Origin: Gammaproteobacteria bacterium
GTDB taxonomy: Bacteria; Pseudomonadota; Gammaproteobacteria; Steroidobacterales; Steroidobacteraceae
Direction: 5' to 3'
DNA length: 64,000 bases
Assembly (NCBI GenBank): GCA_004297335.1
Contig: SCUD01000158.1
Coordinates: 1-64,000 of the forward strand
The position numbers and the translations under genes were made by a program. The notes beneath the pieces are model-generated. The model made no database searches. It was not told the origin of the DNA and saw only the letters and a list, made by a program, of their open reading frames with translations. Positions 46,847 through 56,500 of the stretch are shown piece by piece (the stretch's first letter is position 1; each line of letters starts with the position of its first letter).

Positions 46847-48184
46847 TCAGTCGCCGGCAATCGTCATCTCGCCGATCAGCAGCGAACCGCAGTGGATGGT
46901 GCCGCGCTCGTCGACGTCACTGCCCTGTGCGACGACGTCGCGGTACATGCCGCGCAGGTTGCCGGCGATCGTGATTTCGTGCACCGGGCCGGTGATGGCA
47001 CCGCCTTCCACCCAGAATCCGGCCCCGCCGCGCGAATAGTCGCCGGTCACCGGATTGACGCCCTGTCCCATCAGCTCGGTCACCAGCAGACCGGTACCCA
47101 TGCGCTGCAGCAGCGCCTCCGGTGCGAGGGTCGGACCACGCACCATCAGGTTGTGCACGCCGCCGGCGTTGCCGGTGGTTGTAAGCCCGAGCTTGCGCGC
47201 GGAGTAGGCATCGAGCACGTAACCCTGCAGGACACCGTCCACCACGAGGTCACGATCGCGGGTGGCAACTCCCTCGCTGTCAAAGGGCGCCGAACCCAGG
47301 GCCCCGGGCAGATGGGGTCGCTCGACCAGCGACAGGTGTTCGGGCAACAGGCGCTCTCCGGCCGCGTCCAGCAGGAAGCTGCTGCGCCGGTACTGGGCAG
47401 TGCCACTGACCGCCGCGACCAGGTGCCCGACCAGCCCGCGGGCCAGCTCGGGCACGAACAGCACCGGCGCACGGCGCGTTGCCAGCCGGCCAGCCCCGAG
47501 TCGGCGCAGCGCGCGCTCGGCCGCACGGCGACCGACTTCGGCCGGCCCCTCGAGCCTGCGCCAGTCGCGGGCCGTGGTGAACCAGTAGTCGCGCTGCAGG
47601 TCGTCGCCGGACTGCCCGAGCAGCACGCAACTGATGCTGTGCACGCTCGAGGGGTAGCCACCGATGAATCCGTGGCTGTTACCGAGCACGCGCAGCGTGC
47701 GCTGCGTGCTGACCGTAGCTCCCTCGGAATTCGTGATGCGCGGATCACAGGCCCGTCCGGCGGCCTCGCACTCGCGCGCCAGCTCGATGGCAGCCGGCGC
47801 ATCGATCTCCCAGGGATGGCAGAGATCGAGGTCCGGCCAGTCACGGGCCATCACCGCGGCGTCCGGCAGCCCGGCAAATTCGTCCACCGCCGTGAAGCGC
47901 ACGATCGACAGCGCCTTCATCACCGTCTCCGCGATCGCTTCCGGCGCAAGATTCGCCGTGCTGGCCGAACCCTTGCGTCCGCCGACATACACCGTGATGC
48001 CGAGTCCACGGTCGCGCTGGTACTCGAGCGTCTCGACCTCACCGAGGCGCACAGTGACGGACAGGCCGGTGCTGACGCTGACCCCGGCCTCGGCCTGGGT
48101 CGCGCCACCCTGCCGTGCCTGCGCCAGCGCCTGGCCGACGATTGCCTCGAGCTCGCTGGCGGCGGGTTCGGTGATTGCCGACAT
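46847..48184 (-). CDS. pmbA: Metalloprotease subunit PmbA/TldE
   Basis: This 445-residue protein is the non-catalytic partner of TldD. The pair degrades or matures unfolded peptides, including RiPP precursors such as microcin B17 in E. coli. Family features are RDRGLGITVYVGGRKGSAST (about residues 59-78), a central GLVGHLVAAVSGTA region and C-terminal GNAGGVHNLMVR and GDYSRGGAGFWVEGG. It lacks the TldD HExxxH motif, as expected. tldD is 3 kb downstream on the same strand. yjgA/darP is divergent, as commonly seen. Confidence 0.94.
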   Translation of the reverse strand: MSAITEPAASELEAIVGQALAQARQGGATQAEAGVSVSTGLSVTVRLGEVETLEYQRDRGLGITVYVGGRKGSASTANLAPEAIAETVMKALSIVRFTAVDEFAGLPDAAVMARDWPDLDLCHPWEIDAPAAIELARECEAAGRACDPRITNSEGATVSTQRTLRVLGNSHGFIGGYPSSVHSISCVLLGQSGDDLQRDYWFTTARDWRRLEGPAEVGRRAAERALRRLGAGRLATRRAPVLFVPELARGLVGHLVAAVSGTAQYRRSSFLLDAAGERLLPEHLSLVERPHLPGALGSAPFDSEGVATRDRDLVVDGVLQGYVLDAYSARKLGLTTTGNAGGVHNLMVRGPTLAPEALLQRMGTGLLVTELMGQGVNPVTGDYSRGGAGFWVEGGAITGPVHEITIAGNLRGMYRDVVAQGSDVDERGTIHCGSLLIGEMTIAGD

Positions 48185-48261
48185 CTGTTCCTGCTCCCCC
48201 TGGCGGAGCCTGGATTGTACCGGGCCGTGCCGGCGCTGGCCTGCATGCTAGCATTCTGCGC

Positions 48262-48819
48262 ATGCGCCGCCGCCAGATCCCCGGAGAACCGCCGCCGCCA
48301 TCCAAGGGCGAGCTGCGGCGCCGCGCCCTGGCGCTGCAGGAGCTGGGCGACCAGCTGATCGACGGTCCGGAGTCCCTGCTCGCGGGACTGTCACTGCCCG
48401 AGAAACTGCAGGATGCCATCGCGCAGGCGCGCCGGATCAGGAGTCACGGTGCGCTGCTGCGCCAGCGCCGCTACGTCGCCAAGCTCCTGCGCGACCTGGA
48501 TGCCGGGCCGGTGCAGGCCGCGCTCGGCGCGCTGGATGCCACGACCCGCCAGGATGCTGCGCGGTTCCGGCACGCCGAACGCTGGCGCGACCGGCTCATC
48601 GACGAGGGCGACCCGGCCATCGATGCATTTCTCGCAAGCTGTCCGGGCGCCGATCGCGCAGTGCTGGCTGAACTCGTAGTGCGCGCAGTTGCGGAACGCG
48701 CTGGTGCCGGCCCGGCCGGGGCCGCGCGCGCACTGTTCCGGCGGGTGCGCGAGCTGCTCGAGGCCACGACCCGGGCAGCAGCGGATGGTCCGGCGCCTCA
48801 TGCTAGAATTGATCCATGA
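48262..48819 (+). CDS. darP: Dual-action ribosomal maturation protein DarP (YjgA/UPF0307)
   Basis: This 185-residue basic protein assists late 50S subunit assembly. Family segments are [20 protein letters not shown] near residues 14-33, [15 protein letters not shown] and [18 protein letters not shown]. The gene is divergent from pmbA, the same pairing as in E. coli. Its stop overlaps purE as ATGA. Confidence 0.92.
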   Translation: MRRRQIPGEPPPPSKGELRRRALALQELGDQLIDGPESLLAGLSLPEKLQDAIAQARRIRSHGALLRQRRYVAKLLRDLDAGPVQAALGALDATTRQDAARFRHAERWRDRLIDEGDPAIDAFLASCPGADRAVLAELVVRAVAERAGAGPAGAARALFRRVRELLEATTRAAADGPAPHARIDP

Positions 48820-49307
48820 AACCACTGGTCGGCATCATCATGGGTTCGTCGTCGGACTGGCAGACCATGCGCCATACCGCGGAGCTGCTGACCGCCCTGG
48901 CCGTGCCCTTCGAGACGCGAGTCCTCTCGGCCCATCGCACGCCCGATCAGGCGCTCGAATACGCCGCCACTGCCGAGGCCCGGGGCATCGAGGTGCTGAT
49001 CGCCGGCGCCGGCGGCGCGGCGCATCTGGCGGGTGTGACCGCGGCGAAGACCCTGCTGCCGGTCATCGGCGTGCCGATGCAGTCGCAGGCCCTGAACGGC
49101 ATGGACTCGCTGCTGTCGATCGTGCAGATGCCGGCCGGGATCCCGGTCGCGACGGTCGCGATTGGCGTACCGGGAGCCAAGAACGCGGCACTGCTCGCCA
49201 TCGCGATTCTGGCCGGCAGCCACCCGCCCTTCCGCGACGCACTGCGCGCGTTCCGGGAACGCCAGACCGCGGAGATCCTGGCGCGGCCCGACCCGGCGGC
49301 CGGCTGA
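48816..49307 (+). CDS. purE: 5-(carboxyamino)imidazole ribonucleotide mutase
   Basis: This 163-residue class I PurE moves the carboxyl group of N5-CAIR to give CAIR. Motifs [13 protein letters not shown] (residues 6-18), [21 protein letters not shown] and [22 protein letters not shown] are diagnostic. It overlaps darP by 4 bp. purK, usually next to purE, is not here; the following gene is an ATPase-FHA fusion, so PurK must be encoded elsewhere. Confidence 0.95.
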   Translation: MKPLVGIIMGSSSDWQTMRHTAELLTALAVPFETRVLSAHRTPDQALEYAATAEARGIEVLIAGAGGAAHLAGVTAAKTLLPVIGVPMQSQALNGMDSLLSIVQMPAGIPVATVAIGVPGAKNAALLAIAILAGSHPPFRDALRAFRERQTAEILARPDPAAG

Positions 49308-49410
49308 ATATGGCAAGTCTCCGCGGCCCGGCCGCGTGGGGTGGCGCCTGCAGCGTCTGTTAAGCCCGTAGCAGTTCGGCCAGCGCTGCATGTGCTAGCC
49401 TTGGAAAATC

Positions 49411-50703
49411 ATGTATCTGGAACATTTTCAGCTGACCGAACTGCCGTTCCGCCTGAGCCCGGATCCGGCCTTTCTCTACCTGTCCAAGAACCATGCGCGC
49501 GCCAAGGCGTACATGGAGTCGACGATCTGGTTCACCGACGGCTTCGTCATCATCACTGGCGAGATCGGCTCGGGCAAGACCACGCTGATCGAGACCTTCC
49601 TGCACGAGCTGGAGAAGGACGTGGTCGTCGCGCAGGTGGCGCAGACCCAGGTCTCGCCGATCGAGTTCCTGCAGGCCATTCTCGTGCAGTTCGGGTTCTC
49701 GCCCTTCAAGATGCGCAAGGCCGAGCTGATCGCCACGCTGAACCAGTTCCTGGTCGAGCAGTACGCGGCCGGGCGCAAGGTGCTGCTGATCGTTGACGAG
49801 GCGCAGAACCTCTCCAATCGCGTGCTCGAGGAGATCCGCATGCTGTCCGGCGTCGAGACGACGCGGGAGAAGGTGCTGCGGATCATCCTGGCCGGGCAGC
49901 CGGAACTGAATGCCAAGCTCGACAGTGACGAGCTCATCCAGCTCGTGCAGCGCGTCCGCCTGCGCTTCCACCTGACGGCGCTCTCGGCGGAGGACACGCG
50001 GGCCTACATCCTGCACCGGCTCGAGGTCGCGGGGTCGCAGGGCCGCACGCTGTTCGCCGAGGAGCTGTTCCCGGTCATCTACCGCTACACCGGCGGCGTG
50101 CCGCGGCTGGTCAACACGCTGTGCGACACCGCGCTGATGGTCGCCTTCGCGCTGGGTCACCCGGCCGTGGGCCCGGCGGAGATGAAGACCGCGATCGAGG
50201 AACTGCAGTGGGTCGAGTACGCGGCGCGCACCAACCGGATGCTCGCGGCGATAACCACGCCGGCGACGCTGGGTACGCCCGGGGCCGGCGGGATCATGGC
50301 CCGCATCGTCATCGCCCACGACGGCTCCCAGATCGGTGAACGCTCGCTGGGTTGTGGCCGCCTGATCATCGGCCGCACACCCGACAACGACCTGCAGGTC
50401 GACAACAAGTTCGTCAGCCGCCATCACTGCCAGATCATCACGACGGCGGAAGGCAGCGTGATCGAGGACCTCAACAGCACCAACGGCATCTATGTGAAGT
50501 CGAAGCGCGTCCGTCGCCATCACCTCAACGACGGCGACGTCGTCGTGCTCGGCAAGCATGAAATCATGTACCTCGACGAGCGCGCCCAGCGCCGGCGCGC
50601 CGCAGCGACCGTCGACGACACCGGCCGCCAGCACGAGCCCCTCGAGGGCGAGCCGGACCCCCCGGAAGAGTCCGACGAGGACTCCGAACCCGGCGGCGGC
50701 TGA
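49411..50703 (+). CDS. ExeA/GspA-like AAA ATPase fused to an FHA domain
   Basis: This 430-residue protein begins like ExeA and exosortase-system secretion ATPases: FQLTELPFRLSPDPAFLYLS. Walker A is ITGEIGSGKTTL (about residues 48-59), Walker B LLIVDEAQNLS (about 128-138). From about residue 293 an FHA domain follows: LIIGRTPDNDLQVDNKFVSRHHCQI and LNSTNGIYVKSKRV, with intact phosphothreonine-binding GR, SRHH and N-x-NG. The last 40 residues are acidic. It suggests an ATPase recruited to a phosphorylated partner, possibly in envelope secretion or cell-wall binding. No kinase or secretion genes are adjacent. Structured repeat B starts 17 bp after its stop. Confidence 0.87.
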   Translation: MYLEHFQLTELPFRLSPDPAFLYLSKNHARAKAYMESTIWFTDGFVIITGEIGSGKTTLIETFLHELEKDVVVAQVAQTQVSPIEFLQAILVQFGFSPFKMRKAELIATLNQFLVEQYAAGRKVLLIVDEAQNLSNRVLEEIRMLSGVETTREKVLRIILAGQPELNAKLDSDELIQLVQRVRLRFHLTALSAEDTRAYILHRLEVAGSQGRTLFAEELFPVIYRYTGGVPRLVNTLCDTALMVAFALGHPAVGPAEMKTAIEELQWVEYAARTNRMLAAITTPATLGTPGAGGIMARIVIAHDGSQIGERSLGCGRLIIGRTPDNDLQVDNKFVSRHHCQIITTAEGSVIEDLNSTNGIYVKSKRVRRHHLNDGDVVVLGKHEIMYLDERAQRRRAAATVDDTGRQHEPLEGEPDPPEESDEDSEPGGG

Positions 50704-50720
50704 CATCGCAGCATGGCTGC

Positions 50721-50935
50721 TGGGCACCGGGCGGGCGGGACCCGCGCTCGTTCGCTCAAACGATCCTGAATTCGCTCACTCGCGGGGTCCCGCCCGCCCA
50801 GTGCCCACCAGCCCGCGTTGTCGCGGCTCCGGCCGCAACCTCACACGGCGCCGGTGAGGCGGACGGGGGCCCGCGCGCGAGTGCGTAAGTTCGGGCGGCA
50901 CGAGCGCGCGGGCCCCCGTCCGCCTCGCCGGCGCC
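50721..50935 (+). repeat. Double-hairpin repeat element, copy B
   Basis: Stem I pairs 50721-50746 with 50781-50807 around a 34-nt loop differing from copy A at one base. The UCCG mini-hairpin is perfect here (GCGGC 50823-50827, GCCGC 50832-50836). Stem II pairs 50847-50884 with 50898-50935 around a loop that differs from copy A at one of 13 bases, and again holds a tandem G-A mismatch (50879-50880 with 50902-50903). The stems differ from copy A yet remain complementary. It lies between the ATPase-FHA stop and the convergent small membrane gene. Confidence 0.9.
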
Positions 50936-50971
50936 GCGGGTCGCGGGTTGCGGGCCGCGATGAGCGCCGCG

Positions 50972-51193
50972 TCAGTCGTCCTCGAAGTCGCCGCCGTAGC
51001 GCCGGCGCTGGATCCGGTAGTCGCGCCGCTTCAGCACCAGCACGAGTCCGGCGACGATCAGGATCACGCCGAACGCGGCCAGCAGGTCCGACCAGCCCGG
51101 CGCGCGCCACAGGAACGAAGCACCCGCGGCGCCAACGCCGACCAGCATGTAGGCATACGGCAGCGACTCGTAGACGGGACGTGAAAGCCGCAT
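50972..51193 (-). CDS. Small two-helix membrane protein, unknown
   Basis: This 73-residue protein has two hydrophobic helices (about residues 12-29 and 35-53) and a basic then acidic cytoplasmic tail, KRRDYRIQRRRYGGDFEDD. I do not recognise a family. The ATG at 51193 is 10 bp downstream of the tldD stop in the same direction, so it is likely the last gene of the holA-tldD operon. The composition and position support a real gene. Confidence 0.65.
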   Translation of the reverse strand: MRLSRPVYESLPYAYMLVGVGAAGASFLWRAPGWSDLLAAFGVILIVAGLVLVLKRRDYRIQRRRYGGDFEDD

Positions 51194-51203
51194 GCGCCGG
51201 ACC

Positions 51204-52667
51204 TCAGGCCGTGCCCCCGACCGTCAATGCATCGATGCGCAGGGTCGGCTGTCCCACCCCGACCGGGACGGTCTGGCCATCCTTGCCACAACTGCCGATG
51301 CCATCGTCGAGCTTCAGGTCATTGCCGACCATGCTCACGCGGGTCAGCACGTCCGGCCCGTTGCCGATCAGCGTCGCACCGCGTACCGGCGCCGTGATCC
51401 GGCCGTCCTCGATCAGGTAGGCCTCGCTGGCCGAGAACACGAACTTGCCCGAAGTGATGTCGACCTGGCCGCCACCGAAATTGACCGCATAGAGCCCGCG
51501 CCGCACCGAGCGGATGATCTCCTCCGGCGCATGCGGGCCCGGCAGCATGTAGGTGTTGGTCATGCGTGGCAGCGTCGGATGGGCGAAGGACTCGCGCCGG
51601 CCGTTGCCCGTCGGCTGCTGTTTCATCAGGCGCGCATTCAGGCGGTCCTGCAGGTATCCCCGCAGCACGCCATTCTCGATCAGCGTCGTACAGGCCGTGG
51701 GCGTGCCCTCGTCATCGATGTTGAGCGATCCGCGCCGGCCCGGCAGCGTGCCGTCGTCCACCACCGTGCACAGTGGCGAGGCCACCCGCTCGCCGACCCG
51801 GTTCGAGAAGGCTGAGGTGCCGCGCCGGTTGAAGTCGCCCTCGAGCCCGTGACCGATGGCCTCGTGCAGCAGCACGCCGGGCCAGCCCGGTCCGAGTACG
51901 ACCGGCATCGTGCCGGCCGGCGCCGCCACCGCATCGAGGTTGACGGTGGCCTGCCGGACGGCCTCCTGCACGAGACGCTGTGGCAGGCCGTCCTGCAGCA
52001 GCGCGGCGAGCGAGCGACGACCACCCGCGCCGGCATAGCCCTGTTCGCGCCGGCCGTTGTGCTCGACGATCACCGACACATTCATGCGCACGAGGGGCCG
52101 CACATCGGCAGCCAGCGTGCCGTCGCTCGCCGCGATCAGCACGACCTCGTGGACCGCGGCGAGGCTCGCGACGACCTGGGTGACGCGCGAGTCCGCGGCG
52201 CGTGCGGCTCGATCGACTACACCGAGGACCGCGACCTTGTCCTCGTCGGCGAGCGACGGGATCGGATCATCCGGCAGGTACAGCTGATGCCCGCTCACGG
52301 AACGCCAGGCCTGCACCTGGCTGGCACCACCGGATCGCGCGATCGCCCGGGCCGCGCGGACCGCTTCGAGCAGGGCCGCCGGCACGATCTCGTCCGAATA
52401 GGCAAAGCCCGTGCGCTCGCCGGCCATCGCCCGCACGCCGACGCCCTGCTCGATGCCGTGCGAGCCTTCCTTGACGATCCCGTCCTCGAGCGTCCAGTGC
52501 TCCTCGCGGGCGAGCTGGAAATAGAGGTCCCCGGTGTCCACGGCCGCACCCAGCAGCGCGGACAGCGCCCCCTCGAGGCGCGCCTCGTCGAGGCCGGACG
52601 GAGCCAGGATCAGGTTCCGCGCCAGATCCATCGGATCGGCGGGCGGCTGGGCAGTGTCGTTGATCAT
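51204..52667 (-). CDS. tldD: Metalloprotease TldD
   Basis: This 487-residue catalytic subunit forms a heterodimer with PmbA/TldE that encloses a zinc site and cleaves unstructured peptides. The catalytic [11 protein letters not shown] (HExxxH) is at about residues 269-279. Other family features are [32 protein letters not shown] and [15 protein letters not shown]. It overlaps the nit gene as ATGA. Because TldD/E also process RiPPs, its co-occurrence with a bufferin locus is worth noting, though the genes are 50 kb apart. Confidence 0.95.
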   Translation of the reverse strand: MINDTAQPPADPMDLARNLILAPSGLDEARLEGALSALLGAAVDTGDLYFQLAREEHWTLEDGIVKEGSHGIEQGVGVRAMAGERTGFAYSDEIVPAALLEAVRAARAIARSGGASQVQAWRSVSGHQLYLPDDPIPSLADEDKVAVLGVVDRAARAADSRVTQVVASLAAVHEVVLIAASDGTLAADVRPLVRMNVSVIVEHNGRREQGYAGAGGRRSLAALLQDGLPQRLVQEAVRQATVNLDAVAAPAGTMPVVLGPGWPGVLLHEAIGHGLEGDFNRRGTSAFSNRVGERVASPLCTVVDDGTLPGRRGSLNIDDEGTPTACTTLIENGVLRGYLQDRLNARLMKQQPTGNGRRESFAHPTLPRMTNTYMLPGPHAPEEIIRSVRRGLYAVNFGGGQVDITSGKFVFSASEAYLIEDGRITAPVRGATLIGNGPDVLTRVSMVGNDLKLDDGIGSCGKDGQTVPVGVGQPTLRIDALTVGGTA

Positions 52668-53488
52668 TCCCGATCCAGTGTCCTGTGCGACAGTGCCGGA
52701 AACTCCCGGCGGGTTTGAGCCTGGCCGTCCCGATCCAGCGCCGCGAGCACGACGCCGCTGCCCCGCGGCAGCCGCCGCAGCACGCGCCCCCAGTAGTCGA
52801 CGACCAGGCTGTCGCCGTAGGTCTCGCGGCCGTTGTCATGAAAACCCGACTGTGCGGCGGCAATCACGAATCCGAGGTTCTCGATGGCGCGCGCCCGCAG
52901 CAGGATTTCCCAGTGCGCCCGGCCGGTCGGGCCGGTGAAAGCGGCGGGCACGCTGAGGAGTTCCGCTCCCGCGGCCACCAGCCGGCGATACAGCTCGGGG
53001 AAGCGCAGATCGTAGCACACGCTCAGGCCGAGCCGGCCGGCCGGCGTGTCCACGACGACCGGCTCCGTGCCTGGGCGGGCGTTCTCGGATTCGCGGTAGC
53101 TTTCGCGGCGACCGGGCAGGTCCACGTCGAACAGATGGATCTTGTCGTAGCGCGCGACCCTGCGCCCGGCGGCGTCGAACACGAGACAGGCATTGGCCGG
53201 TCGCGAGTCACCCGGGACCGTGAGCGGCAGCGTACCGGCGACGATCCACAGGCCCAGTTCGCGAGCGCTCGCGGCGATCGCCACCTGTACGGGACCCTCG
53301 CCATCGTTCTCCGCATGGGCCCGCCGCTCGGCCTCGCTGCGGCCCATAAACGAGAAATTCTCCGGCAGGACGGCCAGGCAGGCGCCACCCTCGCGGGCAT
53401 GCGCCAGCAGCCGGCGCGCGGTCACGAGATTGCGCTCGCGGTCCGCGACTGAGGTCATCTGCAGCGCCGCGACGATGGGTCGGTTCAT
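52664..53488 (-). CDS. Carbon-nitrogen hydrolase (Nit1-like, deaminated-glutathione amidase type)
   Basis: This 274-residue enzyme has the nitrilase Glu-Lys-Cys triad: LPENFSFMG (Glu), [13 protein letters not shown] (Lys) and [14 protein letters not shown] (Cys). The [10 protein letters not shown] segment and position beside tldD fit the Nit1/YbeM branch that repairs deaminated glutathione. Substrate is inferred from the subfamily. It overlaps tldD by 4 bp and follows yhdP by 16 bp. Confidence 0.88.
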   Translation of the reverse strand: MNRPIVAALQMTSVADRERNLVTARRLLAHAREGGACLAVLPENFSFMGRSEAERRAHAENDGEGPVQVAIAASARELGLWIVAGTLPLTVPGDSRPANACLVFDAAGRRVARYDKIHLFDVDLPGRRESYRESENARPGTEPVVVDTPAGRLGLSVCYDLRFPELYRRLVAAGAELLSVPAAFTGPTGRAHWEILLRARAIENLGFVIAAAQSGFHDNGRETYGDSLVVDYWGRVLRRLPRGSGVVLAALDRDGQAQTRREFPALSHRTLDRE

Positions 53489-53504
53489 CAGTGCCTGTTC
53501 CCGC

Positions 53505-56500
53505 TCAGCCGCTCGCCGGCTCGCGGCGGGTTTCCTTCAGTTCGCGTGCGTCGATCCGCTTCACCTGCGGATCGTCCCAGGAGCCAGTAATGCGATAGTA
53601 CCCGCGCGTCGCACCCTTCAGTGGCTCCTTGAAGATCTGCGAGAACAGCAGCAGCGCCGCGCCCACCGCCGGACCCGCCGCAAGGGCGCCAGCGACGCCG
53701 AGCGAAGCTCCGACCTGACCGGTGACGACGGCCGTCTGGTCGTAGGTCTCGTACCGCAGGCTGGTCCGGCCGGCAATGCCGATCTCCGCCGTTGAGCCGC
53801 GCAACAGCAGATCGTCGGTCGTCGCCTCGCCATTCTGGAGGGCGAACGTGCCGCGCAGCGTATCGAAGGCGAGGCCTTCTCCGGTCAGGTCACCGAAATC
53901 CAGCGCCAGCCGCCGCGGCAGGTGCGCGAGACTCATCAGGCCGAGGATGCGGCCGGCACCCGGCTCCACCGAGACCAGCCGCCCGTCCGCGGCCGACATT
54001 TCCAGCCGGCCCGACACCCGCTCGATCGCGCTGCGTTCCGGCGGGCCCGGCCAGGTCACGCTGGCGATGAGGTGGCCCTTGCGGCCGGCCACGGCGGGAC
54101 CGAACTGCATCGCCTGCAGGAAACCCTGCACGTCATCGCTGTCGGCCTGGAATTCGAGCTGGCATTGCTGGCCATCATCCTGCACCAGCCAGCTGCCGTG
54201 GCCGCTCGCCGAATAGGCCGCATGCCTGATCGTGAACCGGTTCATCGTCAGGCCTGCGGTGCCCCGGGTGAGCTCGGCCTGCAGATGCCCGAAGTCGCGG
54301 CCCTGGAACACGAGCCCGCGTACATCGACCTGGATCGACGGCAATTCCCGCGGATCAGGTTCCGTGGCCGGCTCGCGGATGGGCTCGGCCAGGCGCAGGT
54401 GCTCGAGGTCGAGCACCATCGGCACCTCGCCGGGGAAAACATGCGGCACCATGACGCGGCCGCTGACCTCATCGGCGTTGAGATCCACCTGCCAGGCGCG
54501 GCCACTCGATTGCAGGCGACCGGTGACATTCGTGAAGCCGTAGCCGAGAGCCTCGAACTTCCGGATCACCAGGCTGCCGCCGGCAAACCATGCCTGCAGC
54601 GGATATCGGGTCGGCTCGTCCCAGCGCAGCTCGAGTATGTCGCTCAGGCTGGTCTCGTCGAGCCGGCCCGTCAGCCAGAGCCCATCGGCGTCGGGCAGCG
54701 CTGCAGGAGCGGCGCCGCCGAAAACCACGATCCCCCTGCGCACCGGCGGGTCCTCGGGTCGCTGGCGCCACAGCAACAGCGCCTGCACATCGCGACCGAG
54801 GCGGGCCTCGACCCGGGGCACCGAGCCGGCGCCAAAGCTCACACCGATCGACAGGGGCCGTGCAGCCTCGGCGACCTTGGCGAACGGCTTCGGCAGGTCC
54901 GAGGCCAGCCCGCGAAGATCGCTGCTCACCCGCAGCTGGCCGGTGGCCGGCAGCTTCGGATCGGCACGCCGGTCCATCGTCAGCACGCCATGCCAGTCGG
55001 CGCTGCCAGCGATGCCGGCATTCACCGGCAACCGCGCAGCCGGACGCAGGGCCTCGGCGGTCAGCCGACCACGCGCATCGACCTCGGTCTGCAGGTCGCC
55101 GTTCGCGGCCTTGCGCGTGACCACGCCGATGCGCACCGGTCCGCCGAGCAGCGAACCGGTGAGTTCCGGCGCCTCGATCGCGCGGTCGCGTACCCAGAAC
55201 CGGCCGGAGAGATCCTCGAGTGCCGCCGCCTGCCCGGAGTGGCGCAGCGTGTTGCCGGTCAGATCGACGACGACGCTGATGGCGCGGCGGTCGCGATCGC
55301 GGACCGGCAGGTACATCGCATACTCGCCGCGCAGCGGGCCGCTGCCGGAGAGGCCGGCGAACAGTGCTCCCAGGTCCGGCGCGAGCGGGCTCTTTTGCAG
55401 CAGCCGAATCGCCTGGCCAGCATCGCCTTCGCCGCTGATGCGGATCCCGAATATCGCATCGCGCAGATCCAGGCTCGCCACCTCGGCGCGCCGGATCCCG
55501 AGGCCCGCAACAGTGCCACGGGTTGCGACCACAGCCATCGACGGCCCATCGAAGGTGAGCTCGGCCTCGAGGTCCTGCGCCTCCGGCCATCCGGTCGCAT
55601 AGAGCATCCGGCCGGCGGTCACGCGACCGGTCGCCTGGAACACACCCTCGCCGCCGCGGTACGGGAAGCCGCGGGTCGGACCCGTAACCGACACGCTGCC
55701 CGACGCCATGCCGCCCCGCAGCGCGGCATCGAGCCACGCGATCGAACCAGGCTTGAGCCGGTCGATCGGCAGGAAGCGCCAGATCTCGGTGAGATCAGCG
55801 TCGGCAACGCTGGCGGACAGGTCCAGCAGTGGTGTCTCGCCGGGTCTCAGCAACAACCGCAACCGGCCGCGCGCCACGCCGTATCCCGTAACGACCTCGG
55901 CATCGTCCAGCCAGAGACGCACGCCGTCCGGTCCACGGCGCCACTCGAGCCGGCCCCTGGCTTCGCGCAGCTCGCCCGGCGCGCGCCACTTCAGCGGCCA
56001 GCTCACGACTCCATCGCGAGTCGCCAGCTGCACGACACCGCCGTCGCCGCGGCCCTCGACGGTGCCATCGAGACCGCTGAGTCCCGGCGCGCGGCCCTGC
56101 GCTTCGAAGCCGAGATCACGGAAGCGCGCGCCGCCCGTAATGTCTGGCAAGCGGCCCGGACCGGCGTCAGTCACGGCGAGATCGAGGTCGGACAGCTCGC
56201 CTCGCGGCGCCAGGGCCACGACGAACTCGCGGGCTGGTCCGGCCGGCGCCAGGCTGACCAGCGCGGCGAGGTTCTCGATACGCAGGTAGTCCGCGCGCAG
56301 CGAGGCCGTCCGCACGCGACCATCGCGGAGCTCGAGCGTCGCGGCCAGGCGGCTCGGTTGCCACACCGCGGCTGGGCGCGATAACTCGAGCCCGCTGGCC
56401 TCGAGCGCAAAATCATCGCCCTCGCGCTGCAACCGCAGCTCGCCGGCCAGGCGCGTGAACTCGGTTCCCGACGGCAGCCGCAGCCCGGCGAAGCGCGGCT

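Noticed and set aside
40157-50935. Repeat copies as insertion-sequence ends
   Set aside because: No transposase frame or target-site duplication was seen around either copy.
53922-56384. 820-codon open frame on the plus strand
   Set aside because: It is antisense to yhdP; composition is Arg/His/Gln-rich as expected for a GC-rich shadow frame.
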